Assembly: GCF_964228735.1 (NCBI RefSeq)
Contig: NZ_CAXRBQ010000028.1
Span: 1-42,886 of the forward strand
Reading direction: 5' to 3'
DNA: 42,886 nucleotides
Source of the DNA: Pontibacterium sp964228735
GTDB lineage: Bacteria > Pseudomonadota > Gammaproteobacteria > Pseudomonadales > Balneatricaceae
Position 1 is the first letter of the stretch, and every line of letters begins with the position of its first letter. Positions 15,996-24,759 of this stretch are shown in pieces. The notes beneath the pieces are model-generated. The model did not search any database, was not told the origin of the DNA, and saw nothing but the letters and a program-made list of their open reading frames with translations. A program made the position numbers and the translations under genes.

Positions 15996-17276
15996 GTGGG
16001 CAAACTCATCATGATCATGATCGACGGCATCAACGCCGATCATTTTGAACAGTACCGTCAGCACTTGCCAAACCTCGACCGTCTGGCACGCACCGGCACG
16101 CAGCTGAAGGGGATGCGTCCGGAGATGTGCGGTACCTCCTGCCCGGGCCGCACCTCCATCATCGCCGGTGTTGCCCCGTCCGAGCACGGTGTCTACGGCA
16201 ACTACATCTTTGCCGACGGCGGTTTCCGCTGGGCCAACCCATACGACGTCAAAGTGGACACGCTGCCCGGTCTGGCCAAAAAGCAGGGTCTGGACGTGGC
16301 CTGCATCGGTTACGGCATGGTACGCCCGGAAGACTGCACCTTGTATCACGGTCCGTGGTGGGTCGACGAGATGCTGATGCGCGGCAAAGATGCAGAGCCC
16401 CTGCCAGCAGATCTGCAGTGGCAACATGCGGGCAAAACCTACGATCCGGAAAGCCGTATCGCTGCGCTGAACTGCGAAACACCGGAAACACCAAACCACA
16501 GCCCGGACATCAAGCTGCAGCTGGGTATGCTGGCCGATCAGCAGCTGCTCGACATCGCAGCCGGTCTGGCTTGCTCGGAGCAGGCGCCGGATTACATCCT
16601 GCTGGAGATCGCCATTACCGACTACTTCCTGCATAAGTACGGCCCGGATCACGCCCTCACCCGTTGGTCCCTGCGAGTCGCAGATGCACAGATCGGTACC
16701 CTGCTGGCCCGCCTGGATGCAGCCGGAAAAGGTGATCTGTACAACTTTGCCATTGTCAGCGACCACGGCCATGCGGGTATGCCACAGGGCCTCTACGTTG
16801 ACCGCCTGCTGGGCGACGACGTGACTTGGTCCAGTGAAGGTGGCGTGCTGCTGGTGAAACCACGCGATGCCGTTCAGGCACAGGAAGTCAGTGATAAATT
16901 GCTCGCGGAAGGTATGGAGATCTGCAGCAGCGACTTCATGCCAGCCGAACAGCAGGAACAGCTGATCGCCTTTATGGTCCCGGCCGGTTCCGATATCAGC
17001 TTTGAAGCCGCGGTCCCAGGTACCGAAGGGATCTACGGCCCGTCCAAGTACACCTCCAACCACGGAATGCGCCCGGGCACATGGGCCGATTTCCGCTTCT
17101 GCATCTTCAGCGGACCGGATGTCCCCCAGCAGCGGCTGGGCATCGCCGACAACACCCGTTTTGCCCCAACCATGGCGCAGATCCTGGGTGTAGAGACCCC
17201 ATGGCAGGCCACCTCCCTGCTGGAGCAGCCACCGGAAACCCACGATTTCTCTGAATACCTGCAGCAGTCGCGCTAA
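15996..17276 (+). CDS. alkaline-phosphatase-superfamily hydrolase (phosphodiesterase/phosphonate-type)
   Basis: A 426-residue cytoplasmic protein (no signal peptide) of the type I phosphodiesterase/nucleotide pyrophosphatase branch. The full two-metal ligand set can be read: D10 (MIMIDG), nucleophile region GTSCPGR around S48, D209 and H213 (ITDYFLH), D256-H257 (SDHGH) and H356 (SNHGMRPG). The S48-x-P-x-R sequence also resembles the sulfatase/phosphonate-ester-hydrolase signature. Substrate is unknown; phosphonoacetate hydrolases are relatives. It starts with GTG behind GAGGAG and opens an operon with a complete ABC importer and a HAD phosphatase, suggesting that an imported ester is cleaved in the cytoplasm. 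Confidence 0.85.
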   Translation: MGKLIMIMIDGINADHFEQYRQHLPNLDRLARTGTQLKGMRPEMCGTSCPGRTSIIAGVAPSEHGVYGNYIFADGGFRWANPYDVKVDTLPGLAKKQGLDVACIGYGMVRPEDCTLYHGPWWVDEMLMRGKDAEPLPADLQWQHAGKTYDPESRIAALNCETPETPNHSPDIKLQLGMLADQQLLDIAAGLACSEQAPDYILLEIAITDYFLHKYGPDHALTRWSLRVADAQIGTLLARLDAAGKGDLYNFAIVSDHGHAGMPQGLYVDRLLGDDVTWSSEGGVLLVKPRDAVQAQEVSDKLLAEGMEICSSDFMPAEQQEQLIAFMVPAGSDISFEAAVPGTEGIYGPSKYTSNHGMRPGTWADFRFCIFSGPDVPQQRLGIADNTRFAPTMAQILGVETPWQATSLLEQPPETHDFSEYLQQSR

Positions 17277-17351
17277 AGCGGCTGCGCAGTTCAAGTTCGA
17301 ACGTTCCCGATTCTTAATTTAGACAGACTCTTGAAGTTACAGGAGACCACC

Positions 17352-18827
17352 ATGAAACACCTGATGACCTCCCTGGTCGTAGCGACCTCCCTGATCAGTA
17401 CCGCCGCCGTTGCCGGTACTTTCCGTCTGGCCCACGACGTAGGTTACGCCGGTGCCGAATCTCTGGACCCGATCTCCCCAAGCCGTTTCTTCTACGCCAA
17501 TCAGATGCTGTACAGCCGCCTGGTACGCCAGGACGCCAACGGTCAGCCAAGCCCGGATATCGCCACCCAGTGGTCTGCATCTGCCGATGCGAAAACCTGG
17601 ACCTTCGAACTGCGTGAAGGCGTGACATTCCACGACGGTTCCGACCTGACTGCAGCCGACGTTAAGTACACCCTGGAGCGTATCAAGGACCCTGCAATCG
17701 ACTCCCCGGTGGCGGCCGTACTGGGTGTAATCGAGAAGGTGGACGTAATCAACGATCACAAGGTTGAGATCAAGCTGTCTGCCCCACACGCTGACCTGCC
17801 GCTGCTGCTGATGGACTACCGTGTTCGCATGATCCCGGAAAACAGCGGTGACACCATCGCCAAAACCGGCATCGGTTCCGGTCCATTCATGCTGGAAGAA
17901 CTGGACGCGGAAGGTACCACCGTACTGAAAGCCAACCCGAACTACTGGGAAGGCGCACCAGCCGCTGACGCCATGGAGATCATCGGTATCCCTGACTCCC
18001 AGGCCCGTGTACAGGCCCTGATGGCGGGCCAGATCGACTTCGAAGACAGCGTACTGTCCCAGCAGAAGCGTCTGTTCACCAGCAACCCACAGTTCAAGAC
18101 CCAGAGCATCGCGACCGGCGAGTGGCGTGCCCTGGTATTCCGTACCGACACCGCGCCATACGACAACGCCAAGGTACGTAAGGCGCTGCGTCTGGCGGTT
18201 GATCGCAACGAGATGATGAAGCTGGTATCCGGCGAAGGCGCAGGCACCGTGACCTGTGACCACCCGGTATGGTCCGGCGATCAGTACCGCACCGAGATCA
18301 ACTGTGACCAGAACATCGAAGAAACGAAACGTCTGCTGAAAGAAGCCGGTTTCGAAAACGGTATCGATGTTGAGATCAGCGCGGCGGACAACGAGCCGGA
18401 ATGGATTCGCATGATCGAGGTGTACCAGCAACAGGCGAAGAAAGCGGGCATCAACATCAAGCTGAACATGGTGCCGTCTGATGGTTACTGGAGTGATGTC
18501 TGGATGAAGCACCCGGTGGTTGCGACCCGTTGGTCCCAGCGCCCGGCTGACCAGGTTCTGAACGAAGCCTTCCGCTCTACCGCGGCATGGAACGAGACCT
18601 ACTTTAAAAACGCCAAATTCGACTCCGCCCTGGACGCTGCACGCAGTGAACTGGACTTCGAAAAACGTAAAGGCCTGTACGCCAACCTGCAGAACACCCT
18701 GTGGGAAGAAGGCGGCGCAATGATCCCTTACCACCTGAACCAGACCCGCGTACTGCGCAGCGCAGTAACCGGCCTGGACGCGGTAGAGAACTTCTCTATC
18801 CGCTGGAACAAGGTCGACGTTAACTAA
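17352..18827 (+). CDS. family-5 extracellular solute-binding protein
   Basis: A 491-residue periplasmic binding protein of the DppA/OppA type. It has a signal peptide (MKHLMTSLVVATSLISTAAVA, cleaved before GTFRLA) and family motifs LDPISPSRFF, TWTFELREGVTFHDGSDLTAADVKYTLERI and VRKALRLAVDRNEM. The ATG at 17352 follows AGGAG by seven bases, so the upstream TTG at 17331 is rejected. Family members bind peptides, opines, nickel or glycosides; the ligand here is unknown. It lies 75 bp after the hydrolase gene and is followed by a hairpin before the permease genes. Confidence 0.92.
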   Translation: MKHLMTSLVVATSLISTAAVAGTFRLAHDVGYAGAESLDPISPSRFFYANQMLYSRLVRQDANGQPSPDIATQWSASADAKTWTFELREGVTFHDGSDLTAADVKYTLERIKDPAIDSPVAAVLGVIEKVDVINDHKVEIKLSAPHADLPLLLMDYRVRMIPENSGDTIAKTGIGSGPFMLEELDAEGTTVLKANPNYWEGAPAADAMEIIGIPDSQARVQALMAGQIDFEDSVLSQQKRLFTSNPQFKTQSIATGEWRALVFRTDTAPYDNAKVRKALRLAVDRNEMMKLVSGEGAGTVTCDHPVWSGDQYRTEINCDQNIEETKRLLKEAGFENGIDVEISAADNEPEWIRMIEVYQQQAKKAGINIKLNMVPSDGYWSDVWMKHPVVATRWSQRPADQVLNEAFRSTAAWNETYFKNAKFDSALDAARSELDFEKRKGLYANLQNTLWEEGGAMIPYHLNQTRVLRSAVTGLDAVENFSIRWNKVDVN

Positions 18828-18842
18828 GACCTGTCTTAACCC

Positions 18843-18882
18843 TGCCCGTGATCGCGGTACGCCGCCGGTCACGGGCATTTTT
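18843..18882 (+). terminator. intra-operon terminator/attenuator after the binding-protein gene
   Basis: Perfect arms TGCCCGTGA (18843-18851) and TCACGGGCA (18869-18877) with a 17-base loop are followed by five T. It sits between the binding protein and the permease, a common way to make more binding protein than membrane components. Confidence 0.8.
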
Positions 18883-18900
18883 CGTTCTGATTGAGTAGCT

Positions 18901-19848
18901 ATGTTTAAACTGATTCTGCAACGACTTGGCCTGGCGGTATTCACACTGTTCACCGTCTGTGTGCTGGTGTTTGGTGTCACCGAAGCACTGCCTGGCGATG
19001 TCTGTACCGCATACCTTGGGCGTGACGCTCAGGGCACCCGTCTGGAAAACTGCCGACAGGCCCGCAATCTGGATCAACCCGCACTGCAACGCTTTGCCGA
19101 CTGGGGTAAGGGTGTATTGCAGGGTGACTTGGGCACGTCCCTGAAACGGGACAAACCGATCAATGACCTGGTCGCTACACGGATGCGTAACACCGCAGTA
19201 TTGGGCTTGGGCGCCGCGCTCATCGGTATTCCACTGGCGATCTTCCTCGGTGTACTGGCCGCCCTTCGGCGTGACCGCACCCCCGATATGGTGATATCGG
19301 GCAGCTCCATCTTCGCCATGACCATCCCCGAATTCGTCACCGCCACGGTGCTGATCTACGTGTTTGCCATCCAGCTACAGTGGTTTCCGGCGGTCACCAC
19401 CGTGCGCCACAACGCACCGCTGGAGCAACTGATTCCCAACATCATCCTGCCGATGATCACACTGGCATTGGTGATGATGGCGCACATCCTGCGCATGATC
19501 CGCAGCGCCATGATCGACGTGATGGCCGGTGACTTCGTGCAGATGGCGCGCCTCAAGGGTGTGCCGTACTGGCGCATCGTGTTCCTGCATGCTCTACCAA
19601 GCGCCATGCTACCGGCGATCAACATCATCGCCCTGACCATAGCCTGGTTGCTGGGTGGCGTGGTGATTATCGAGCAAGTGTTCAACTACCCGGGTATCGG
19701 CACCCTGATGATCCGCGCCATCTACGACCGTGACCTGCCACTGGTGCAGGCAATCGCCCTGATCCTGGCAGCAGTGTATGTGGCCTGTAACCTGCTGGCG
19801 GACCTCTCATCCCTGGCGCTCAACCCACGTCTGCGCAGCGCGCGATAA
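18901..19848 (+). CDS. ABC permease, DppB type
   Basis: A 315-residue inner-membrane permease with the family N-terminus (LILQRLGLAVFTLFTVCVLVFG), about six membrane helices and the cytoplasmic EAA-type loop DFVQMARLKGVPYWRIVFLHALPSAMLP that docks the ATPase. It belongs to the dipeptide/nickel-type importer class. Its start is 18 bp beyond the attenuator; the next permease follows 16 bp after its stop. Confidence 0.92.
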   Translation: MFKLILQRLGLAVFTLFTVCVLVFGVTEALPGDVCTAYLGRDAQGTRLENCRQARNLDQPALQRFADWGKGVLQGDLGTSLKRDKPINDLVATRMRNTAVLGLGAALIGIPLAIFLGVLAALRRDRTPDMVISGSSIFAMTIPEFVTATVLIYVFAIQLQWFPAVTTVRHNAPLEQLIPNIILPMITLALVMMAHILRMIRSAMIDVMAGDFVQMARLKGVPYWRIVFLHALPSAMLPAINIIALTIAWLLGGVVIIEQVFNYPGIGTLMIRAIYDRDLPLVQAIALILAAVYVACNLLADLSSLALNPRLRSAR

Positions 19849-19864
19849 GCAGAGGAGAACCACG

Positions 19865-20758
19865 ATGACTGCAATTACCGCGAACACCACGCTGCCGGAA
19901 GTCCAGAAGCAATCCCGCTGGAAGCAGGTGTGGAAGAACATGCGCCGCTCTCCGGCCGGCATGATCGGCCTGTTTGTGCTCTGCGCCCACCTGATCATTG
20001 CCGTGCTGGCGCCCTACATCGCGCCACACGACTGGACCCTGCAGAACGGCTACATCATGCTGCAGGCGCCGAGCACCGAGTACTGGTTTGGCACCGACAA
20101 TATGGGCCGCGACCTGTTCAGCCGCACCCTGATGGGCGGCCGTGAAGCGATCATGGTGACTCTGCTGGGCACCCTGCTGGCGATCGTCTGGGGAGGCCTC
20201 GCCGGTATCACGCTGGGGTTTGTTGGCGGCAAAGTTGATGAGTGGCTGATGCGTATTGTTGACGCCCTGCTGGCCATTCCATGGCTGCTGTTCCTGCTGC
20301 TGATCATCGCGCTTACCGGCCAGCAGAGCTGGACTCTGATCCTGACCCTGGGTTTCTTCTACGGCATCGCGGTGATCCGCGTGGTACGTGGCGCCACTCT
20401 GGAATATGTACCACGCGACTTCGTCGTGGCCGCCAAAACCCGTGGCGAATCCCGCCTCACCATCGTGGTGAAAGAGCTGCTGCCCAACGTACTGGATGCC
20501 CTGCTGGTTGAAGCGGCGATGCGCTGGGCCTGGATGTTGCTGGCGTTCAGCTCCCTCTCCTTCCTGGGTTTTGGTGTGGTACCGCCAACGCCGGACTGGG
20601 GCCTGATGATCGCCGATACCCGCGGTATGATCTCCATCGCCCCATGGGCCGTGATGTTTCCGGCCCTGGCGCTTTCAACCCTGATTATCAGCATCAACCT
20701 GACCGCCGACTCGTTTGCCAAAGCGATCGGTCTGGACCGTGCCAAGGCACCGGTGTAA
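19865..20758 (+). CDS. ABC permease, DppC type
   Basis: A 297-residue partner permease. Seen: N-terminal SRWKQVWKNMRRSPAGMIGLFVL, the substrate-class motif GTDNMGRDLFSRTLMGGR and the EAA loop PRDFVVAAKTRGESRLTIVVKELLPN. An upstream-extended frame exists inside the previous gene, but the ATG at 19865 has AGAGGAG ahead and is preferred. With the DppB-like subunit it forms the membrane channel. Confidence 0.92.
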   Translation: MTAITANTTLPEVQKQSRWKQVWKNMRRSPAGMIGLFVLCAHLIIAVLAPYIAPHDWTLQNGYIMLQAPSTEYWFGTDNMGRDLFSRTLMGGREAIMVTLLGTLLAIVWGGLAGITLGFVGGKVDEWLMRIVDALLAIPWLLFLLLIIALTGQQSWTLILTLGFFYGIAVIRVVRGATLEYVPRDFVVAAKTRGESRLTIVVKELLPNVLDALLVEAAMRWAWMLLAFSSLSFLGFGVVPPTPDWGLMIADTRGMISIAPWAVMFPALALSTLIISINLTADSFAKAIGLDRAKAPV

Positions 20759-20776
20759 TCGGGGAGGACATACAGA

Positions 20777-22813
20777 ATGACAAGCAAGATGATTCTCGAA
20801 GTAAAAGATTTCTCCCTCGGCTACACCGCTGCCAACAATCAGTTGGTAAGCGTGCTGCGTAACGTGTCCCTGCAGATCAAAAAAGGCGAAGCGATCGGTC
20901 TGGTGGGTGAATCCGGCTGTGGTAAAAGCACGCTGGCGCTGGCGATGATGGCCTTTTTACGCAGCGGCTCTCAGGTGCAGAGCGGAGAGATCCGCTACCA
21001 CGGCGATAACCTGTTTGAAAAATCAGAGAAAAAGCTGGCGAAACTGCGTGGCGGCATGATCGGCCTGATCCCGCAGAACGCCGGCCAGTCCCTGACGCCA
21101 ACCATGAAGATCCGCGCCCAGCTGTTCGAAGCACTGCAGTTGCACTCCGATGTGCCCCGCAACCAGTGGCAACAACGTGCCATCGAACTGCTCAAGCAAG
21201 TCCGCCTACCGGCACCGGAAGCGATGCTGGACCGTTACCCTCACCAGCTCTCCGGTGGTCAGCAGCAGCGTGTGGCGATCGCCATGGCATTGGCGGGCAG
21301 CCCGGATCTGCTGGTGTTAGATGAACCGACCACCGGTCTGGACGTCACCACCCAGGCACACATTCTGGAACTGCTGGGCAACCTGCGTGCCGAGCTCGGC
21401 ATGACCATGGTATTCGTCAGCCACGACTTGGGCGCCGTCGCCCGTATCAGCGACCGCATCGCCGTAATGTATGCCGGTGAGATTATCGAGCTGGGCAGCT
21501 GCGCCGACGTACTGCGCACCCCGGCCCACCCGTACACCCGCGGCCTGCTGGGTTCGATCCCACGCCTGGACCAGACCGGTCTGCCACCATCCCTGCCGGG
21601 CTACCCACCCAAAGTGGGTTCGGTGAAGCAGGGTTGTGCCTTTGCCCCTCGCTGCAAACACGCCAAAGAGCACTGCGTGTCGGCAAATGCACCAGTCATT
21701 GCACGCGACAGCCACCAGGTACGTTGTCATCTGGCGGACGAACTGCCAGATACAGGCAGCAACGTCACCGTACTGAAGCCGGTGCCCCGTACCACCGATG
21801 AAGCGCTTCTGGATATCCAGAAACTACAGATCAGCTACCACAAACCGGGGCTGTGGGAGCAGCTACGTGGCACCGAACCACCGGTGGCGACCGTGGATGA
21901 TATCGACCTGCTGCTGAAGCGTGGTGAGACCCTGGCCCTGGTGGGTGAATCCGGCAGCGGCAAATCCACCATCATGCGCTCGATCAGCGGTATCCAGCCA
22001 CCCCGCCAGGGCAAAATCAAGCTGCTCAACGAGAGCCTGAACGAGCCGGTGGAGAAACGCGACAGCCAGCTGAAACGTCGCGTGCAGATGATCTTCCAGA
22101 ACCCGGATGCCTCTCTGAACCCACGCCATACCGTAGCGGAAATTCTGCAACAGCCACTCAAGCTCTACTACGGACTGGATGTCCAGGCCTGTCGTCAGCG
22201 CGCGGCCGAGCTGCTGAATCTGGTGCGTCTCGCCCCCCACTACCTGGACCGCATGCCGGGCCAGCTCTCCGGCGGTGAAAAACAGCGTGTCGCCATCGCC
22301 CGCTGTTTCGCCGGTGATCCGGAACTGATCCTCTGCGATGAGGTGACCTCCGCGCTGGACGTCTCCGTCCAGGCGGCGGTGCTGAAACTGCTTAAGGAAC
22401 TGCAGCAAGATAAAGGGGTGACCTACCTGTTTATCGCCCACGACCTGGCGGTGGTAAAAGCGATCGCTGATCAGGTGGCGGTCTTGTACCAGGGCCGTCT
22501 CTGTCAGGTCGGTCCGGTAGATGAGGTATTCAACGGCTACCACCACCCGTACACCCAGGCCCTGCTGAACGCGGTACTGGAACCCGATCCGGATCATGTA
22601 CCCCAGCTGTCCGGTGACGATGCTTCCGAACAGCACCCGCCGGCACAGGGTTGCGCCTATCAGCGCCGCTGCCCGATGGCTACGCGAATGTGTGCAGAAT
22701 GGACCCCACCGTGGCAGGAAGACGGCCACAACCACATCCGCTGCCATTACACACTGCGCGAGCTCGAACGGGGTGACGAAGAGGCGCAACTGATCAGGTT
22801 CGCCAACGCCTGA
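20777..22813 (+). CDS. fused double ABC ATPase (DppD-DppF type)
   Basis: A 678-residue protein with two complete nucleotide-binding domains in tandem. First: Walker A GESGCGKST, signature LSGGQQQRVAIA, Walker B LLVLDEPTTGLDV. Second: Walker A GESGSGKST, signature LSGGEKQRVAIARC, then ELILCDEVTSALDV. Each domain is followed by the Cys-rich oligopeptide-transporter C-terminal element (GCAFAPRCKHAKEHC; GCAYQRRCPMATRMC), which in related proteins can bind an iron-sulfur cluster. It powers the importer of the preceding genes, 18 bp downstream of the second permease. Confidence 0.93.
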   Translation: MTSKMILEVKDFSLGYTAANNQLVSVLRNVSLQIKKGEAIGLVGESGCGKSTLALAMMAFLRSGSQVQSGEIRYHGDNLFEKSEKKLAKLRGGMIGLIPQNAGQSLTPTMKIRAQLFEALQLHSDVPRNQWQQRAIELLKQVRLPAPEAMLDRYPHQLSGGQQQRVAIAMALAGSPDLLVLDEPTTGLDVTTQAHILELLGNLRAELGMTMVFVSHDLGAVARISDRIAVMYAGEIIELGSCADVLRTPAHPYTRGLLGSIPRLDQTGLPPSLPGYPPKVGSVKQGCAFAPRCKHAKEHCVSANAPVIARDSHQVRCHLADELPDTGSNVTVLKPVPRTTDEALLDIQKLQISYHKPGLWEQLRGTEPPVATVDDIDLLLKRGETLALVGESGSGKSTIMRSISGIQPPRQGKIKLLNESLNEPVEKRDSQLKRRVQMIFQNPDASLNPRHTVAEILQQPLKLYYGLDVQACRQRAAELLNLVRLAPHYLDRMPGQLSGGEKQRVAIARCFAGDPELILCDEVTSALDVSVQAAVLKLLKELQQDKGVTYLFIAHDLAVVKAIADQVAVLYQGRLCQVGPVDEVFNGYHHPYTQALLNAVLEPDPDHVPQLSGDDASEQHPPAQGCAYQRRCPMATRMCAEWTPPWQEDGHNHIRCHYTLRELERGDEEAQLIRFANA

Positions 22814-22866
22814 GCTGTATAACAGCACACCGTTTTTTGATTTAAGACTTTGACTAAGGAAGACCC

Positions 22867-23523
22867 ATGGCACTGGTTATTTACGATCTGGACGACACCC
22901 TGATCAACGAGGACGCGTCTAGACTCTGGCTGCAGTTTATCGGTGATCGCGGCCACGCTTGCCGCGACACCCTGCTGCAGGAGGAGGCGCGTCTGGATGC
23001 CCTCTACAAACAGGGCAAGCTGGATATGCGCGACTACCTGCTGATGCAGCTGGGCCCCCATATCGGCCTGCCACTCAGCGTTGTCTGCGCCGAGATCAAC
23101 AGCTTTATCAGTGACTATGTGATGCCCCATGTACGCCCGGCTGCACTGGACAACATCCGCGAACACCAGGCCAAAGGCGACCGCTGTCTGGTGATCTCTG
23201 CATCCACTGCCTTTCTGGTAAAACCGATCGCCAAGCGCCTAGGAATCGATGATGCCATTGGTGTTGAGATCGAACTCGACAACGGCCTTATCACCGGCCG
23301 CCCCGACGGTGTGATCAGCTACCAGGGGGGCAAGATTACTCGCCTGCAGGAGTGGCTGGAAAAGGAACAGGAAGCACTTGAGGATAGCTGGTTCTACAGC
23401 GACTCCCGCAATGATCTGCCACTGCTGGAGCTGGTCAGCAATCCGGTGGCGGTCAGTGCCGATCCTCACCTGCGTGCCGTGGCCATTGAGCGCAACTGGC
23501 GCCAGGTAGAGTGGCATTTTTAA
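22867..23523 (+). CDS. HAD-superfamily IB phosphatase
   Basis: A 218-residue haloacid-dehalogenase-fold hydrolase of subfamily IB (SerB-like). Motif I is YDLDDTL with the nucleophile D7 and acid D9, motif II is VISAST, and motifs III/IV include YSDSRNDLPLLEL. A helical cap lies between motifs I and II. It is cytoplasmic. As last gene of the hydrolase/ABC operon (53 bp after the ATPase, before a strong terminator), it could remove phosphate from the monoester released by the first enzyme. The substrate is not predictable from sequence. Confidence 0.85.
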   Translation: MALVIYDLDDTLINEDASRLWLQFIGDRGHACRDTLLQEEARLDALYKQGKLDMRDYLLMQLGPHIGLPLSVVCAEINSFISDYVMPHVRPAALDNIREHQAKGDRCLVISASTAFLVKPIAKRLGIDDAIGVEIELDNGLITGRPDGVISYQGGKITRLQEWLEKEQEALEDSWFYSDSRNDLPLLELVSNPVAVSADPHLRAVAIERNWRQVEWHF

Positions 23524-23555
23524 GGCACTAAAAAGTAGCGCGTTTGAAGGGGAGT

Positions 23556-23592
23556 AAAAGGGTGTGGGCTTCGCTGAATCCCACACCCTTTT
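23556..23592. terminator. bidirectional terminator between the HAD and LysR genes
   Basis: Thirteen-base perfect arms AAAAGGGTGTGGG (23556-23568) and CCCACACCCTTTT (23580-23592) with an eleven-base loop. It separates two convergent genes and has T-runs on both strands. Confidence 0.9.
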
Positions 23593-23626
23593 TCTTTATT
23601 GGGATCTGTAAAAAACAGTGGCGGAG

Positions 23627-24541
23627 TTACGGCCGGATATACTGCTCTTCGCTTTCCAGAGTCGCCTGCAACCAGTCGCGGAACGCGATCACTTTCGGTG
23701 ACGGCGGTTTGTTGGGTAGCACCAGATAATGGGCGCCGGACGCCTTCAGAGTGTAGGAGTGCGCCTGCACCAGCAGGCCACGGTCCATCATGGGCTTGAG
23801 GTTAAAGCTACGCGCCAACAATAAACCGATACCGTTACAGGCCGCATCAAAAGCCGAGGTGCTGGTATCACATTCCAATACCGGCATCGGCATCAGGTTG
23901 CTCAGGTTCTGTTTGCGGAACCACTGCTGCCAGTTCTCACGATCACCAATAATGCTGATCAGCGGCAGCTGCAGGATCTTCATGGCATCGTCGTTGATCT
24001 CGTAACGCTCCAGAAACTCCGGACTGCCCACTACGATCAGGTTTTCCCGCGTCAGACGCTCCACCTGCATGCCGGTCCAGTCACCGAAACCGTTGGAGAT
24101 CTCAACATCCGCTTCCTCCACCTCATTCTGCGACGGCCAGACGGAGGACATCAAACGGATGCGGATACCCGGGTGTTTGGCATAGAAGTCACTCAAACGC
24201 GGTACCAGCCACTGCTGCATAAAACTGGTGCCACACTTTATCGTCAGCAGCGCACGGTGATCGGTGCCAAACAACTCGTTGGTACTGGCCAGCAGGTTAT
24301 TGAAGGCGTCGGTCAGGACCGGCAGGTAAGCCCGTGCTGCATCGGTCAGCTCCAGGTTGCGTGGCTTGCGAATCAGCAGCTGTGTATCCAGGTACTCCTC
24401 CAGCAGTTTAACCTGCTGACTGACCGCGCCCTGTGTCACATGCAACTCCTCCGCCGCACGTGTCAGGCTACGCAGACGTGCAGCCGCTTCAAAGGCTTTC
24501 AGCGCTTTCAGTGGAGGCAGTGGCTTGCGGTTATTTTTCAT
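23627..24541 (-). CDS. LysR-family transcriptional regulator, GcvA-like
   Basis: A 304-residue regulator. The N-terminus PLPPLKALKAFEAAARLRS followed by TRAAEELHVTQGAVSQQVKLLEEYL is the helix-turn-helix of the GcvA/AmpR branch; the rest is the periplasmic-binding-protein-like effector domain. The frame is open to 24721, but the ATG at 24541 gives the standard LysR length and is preferred. It converges on the hydrolase/ABC operon; whether it controls that operon is not shown by the sequence, since LysR targets are more often divergent. Confidence 0.9.
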   Translation of the reverse strand: MKNNRKPLPPLKALKAFEAAARLRSLTRAAEELHVTQGAVSQQVKLLEEYLDTQLLIRKPRNLELTDAARAYLPVLTDAFNNLLASTNELFGTDHRALLTIKCGTSFMQQWLVPRLSDFYAKHPGIRIRLMSSVWPSQNEVEEADVEISNGFGDWTGMQVERLTRENLIVVGSPEFLERYEINDDAMKILQLPLISIIGDRENWQQWFRKQNLSNLMPMPVLECDTSTSAFDAACNGIGLLLARSFNLKPMMDRGLLVQAHSYTLKASGAHYLVLPNKPPSPKVIAFRDWLQATLESEEQYIRP

Positions 24542-24702
24542 GGAGACACTCAATACTGGCTTGGTGAAGACCAGGTGAAGACTGGAAGCAGTGCTGACTG
24601 ACACTGGCTCGCAGCAACACACCCGGTGGCGTACGATAAGCCGTCTCCTTATAGCAGAACCAGATGACAGAAATACTGCAGCAAAGCAGATAGCCAGAAA
24701 CC

Positions 24703-24727
24703 AAAAAACCCCGGTCTTCACCAGGGC
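24703..24727 (-). terminator. terminator after the uncharacterised gene at 24760
   Basis: On the minus strand CCCTGG and CCGGGG pair (one G-U) around a six-base loop and are followed by six T (24703-24708). Confidence 0.65.
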
Positions 24728-24759
24728 TTTTTATATAGCGGCGATATATAGCTTTTATA

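Noticed and set aside
17337..18980. 547-codon minus-strand frame opposite the solute-binding protein
   Set aside because: The plus strand has a signal peptide, ribosome site and clear family motifs; the opposite frame is an artefact of codon bias. The same applies to the long minus-strand frames opposite the hydrolase, uvrD, pstA and the GGDEF fusion.
24542..24721. N-terminal extension of the LysR regulator
   Set aside because: The extra 60 residues precede the normal LysR start, have odd composition and no family match; the ATG at 24541 gives the standard length.
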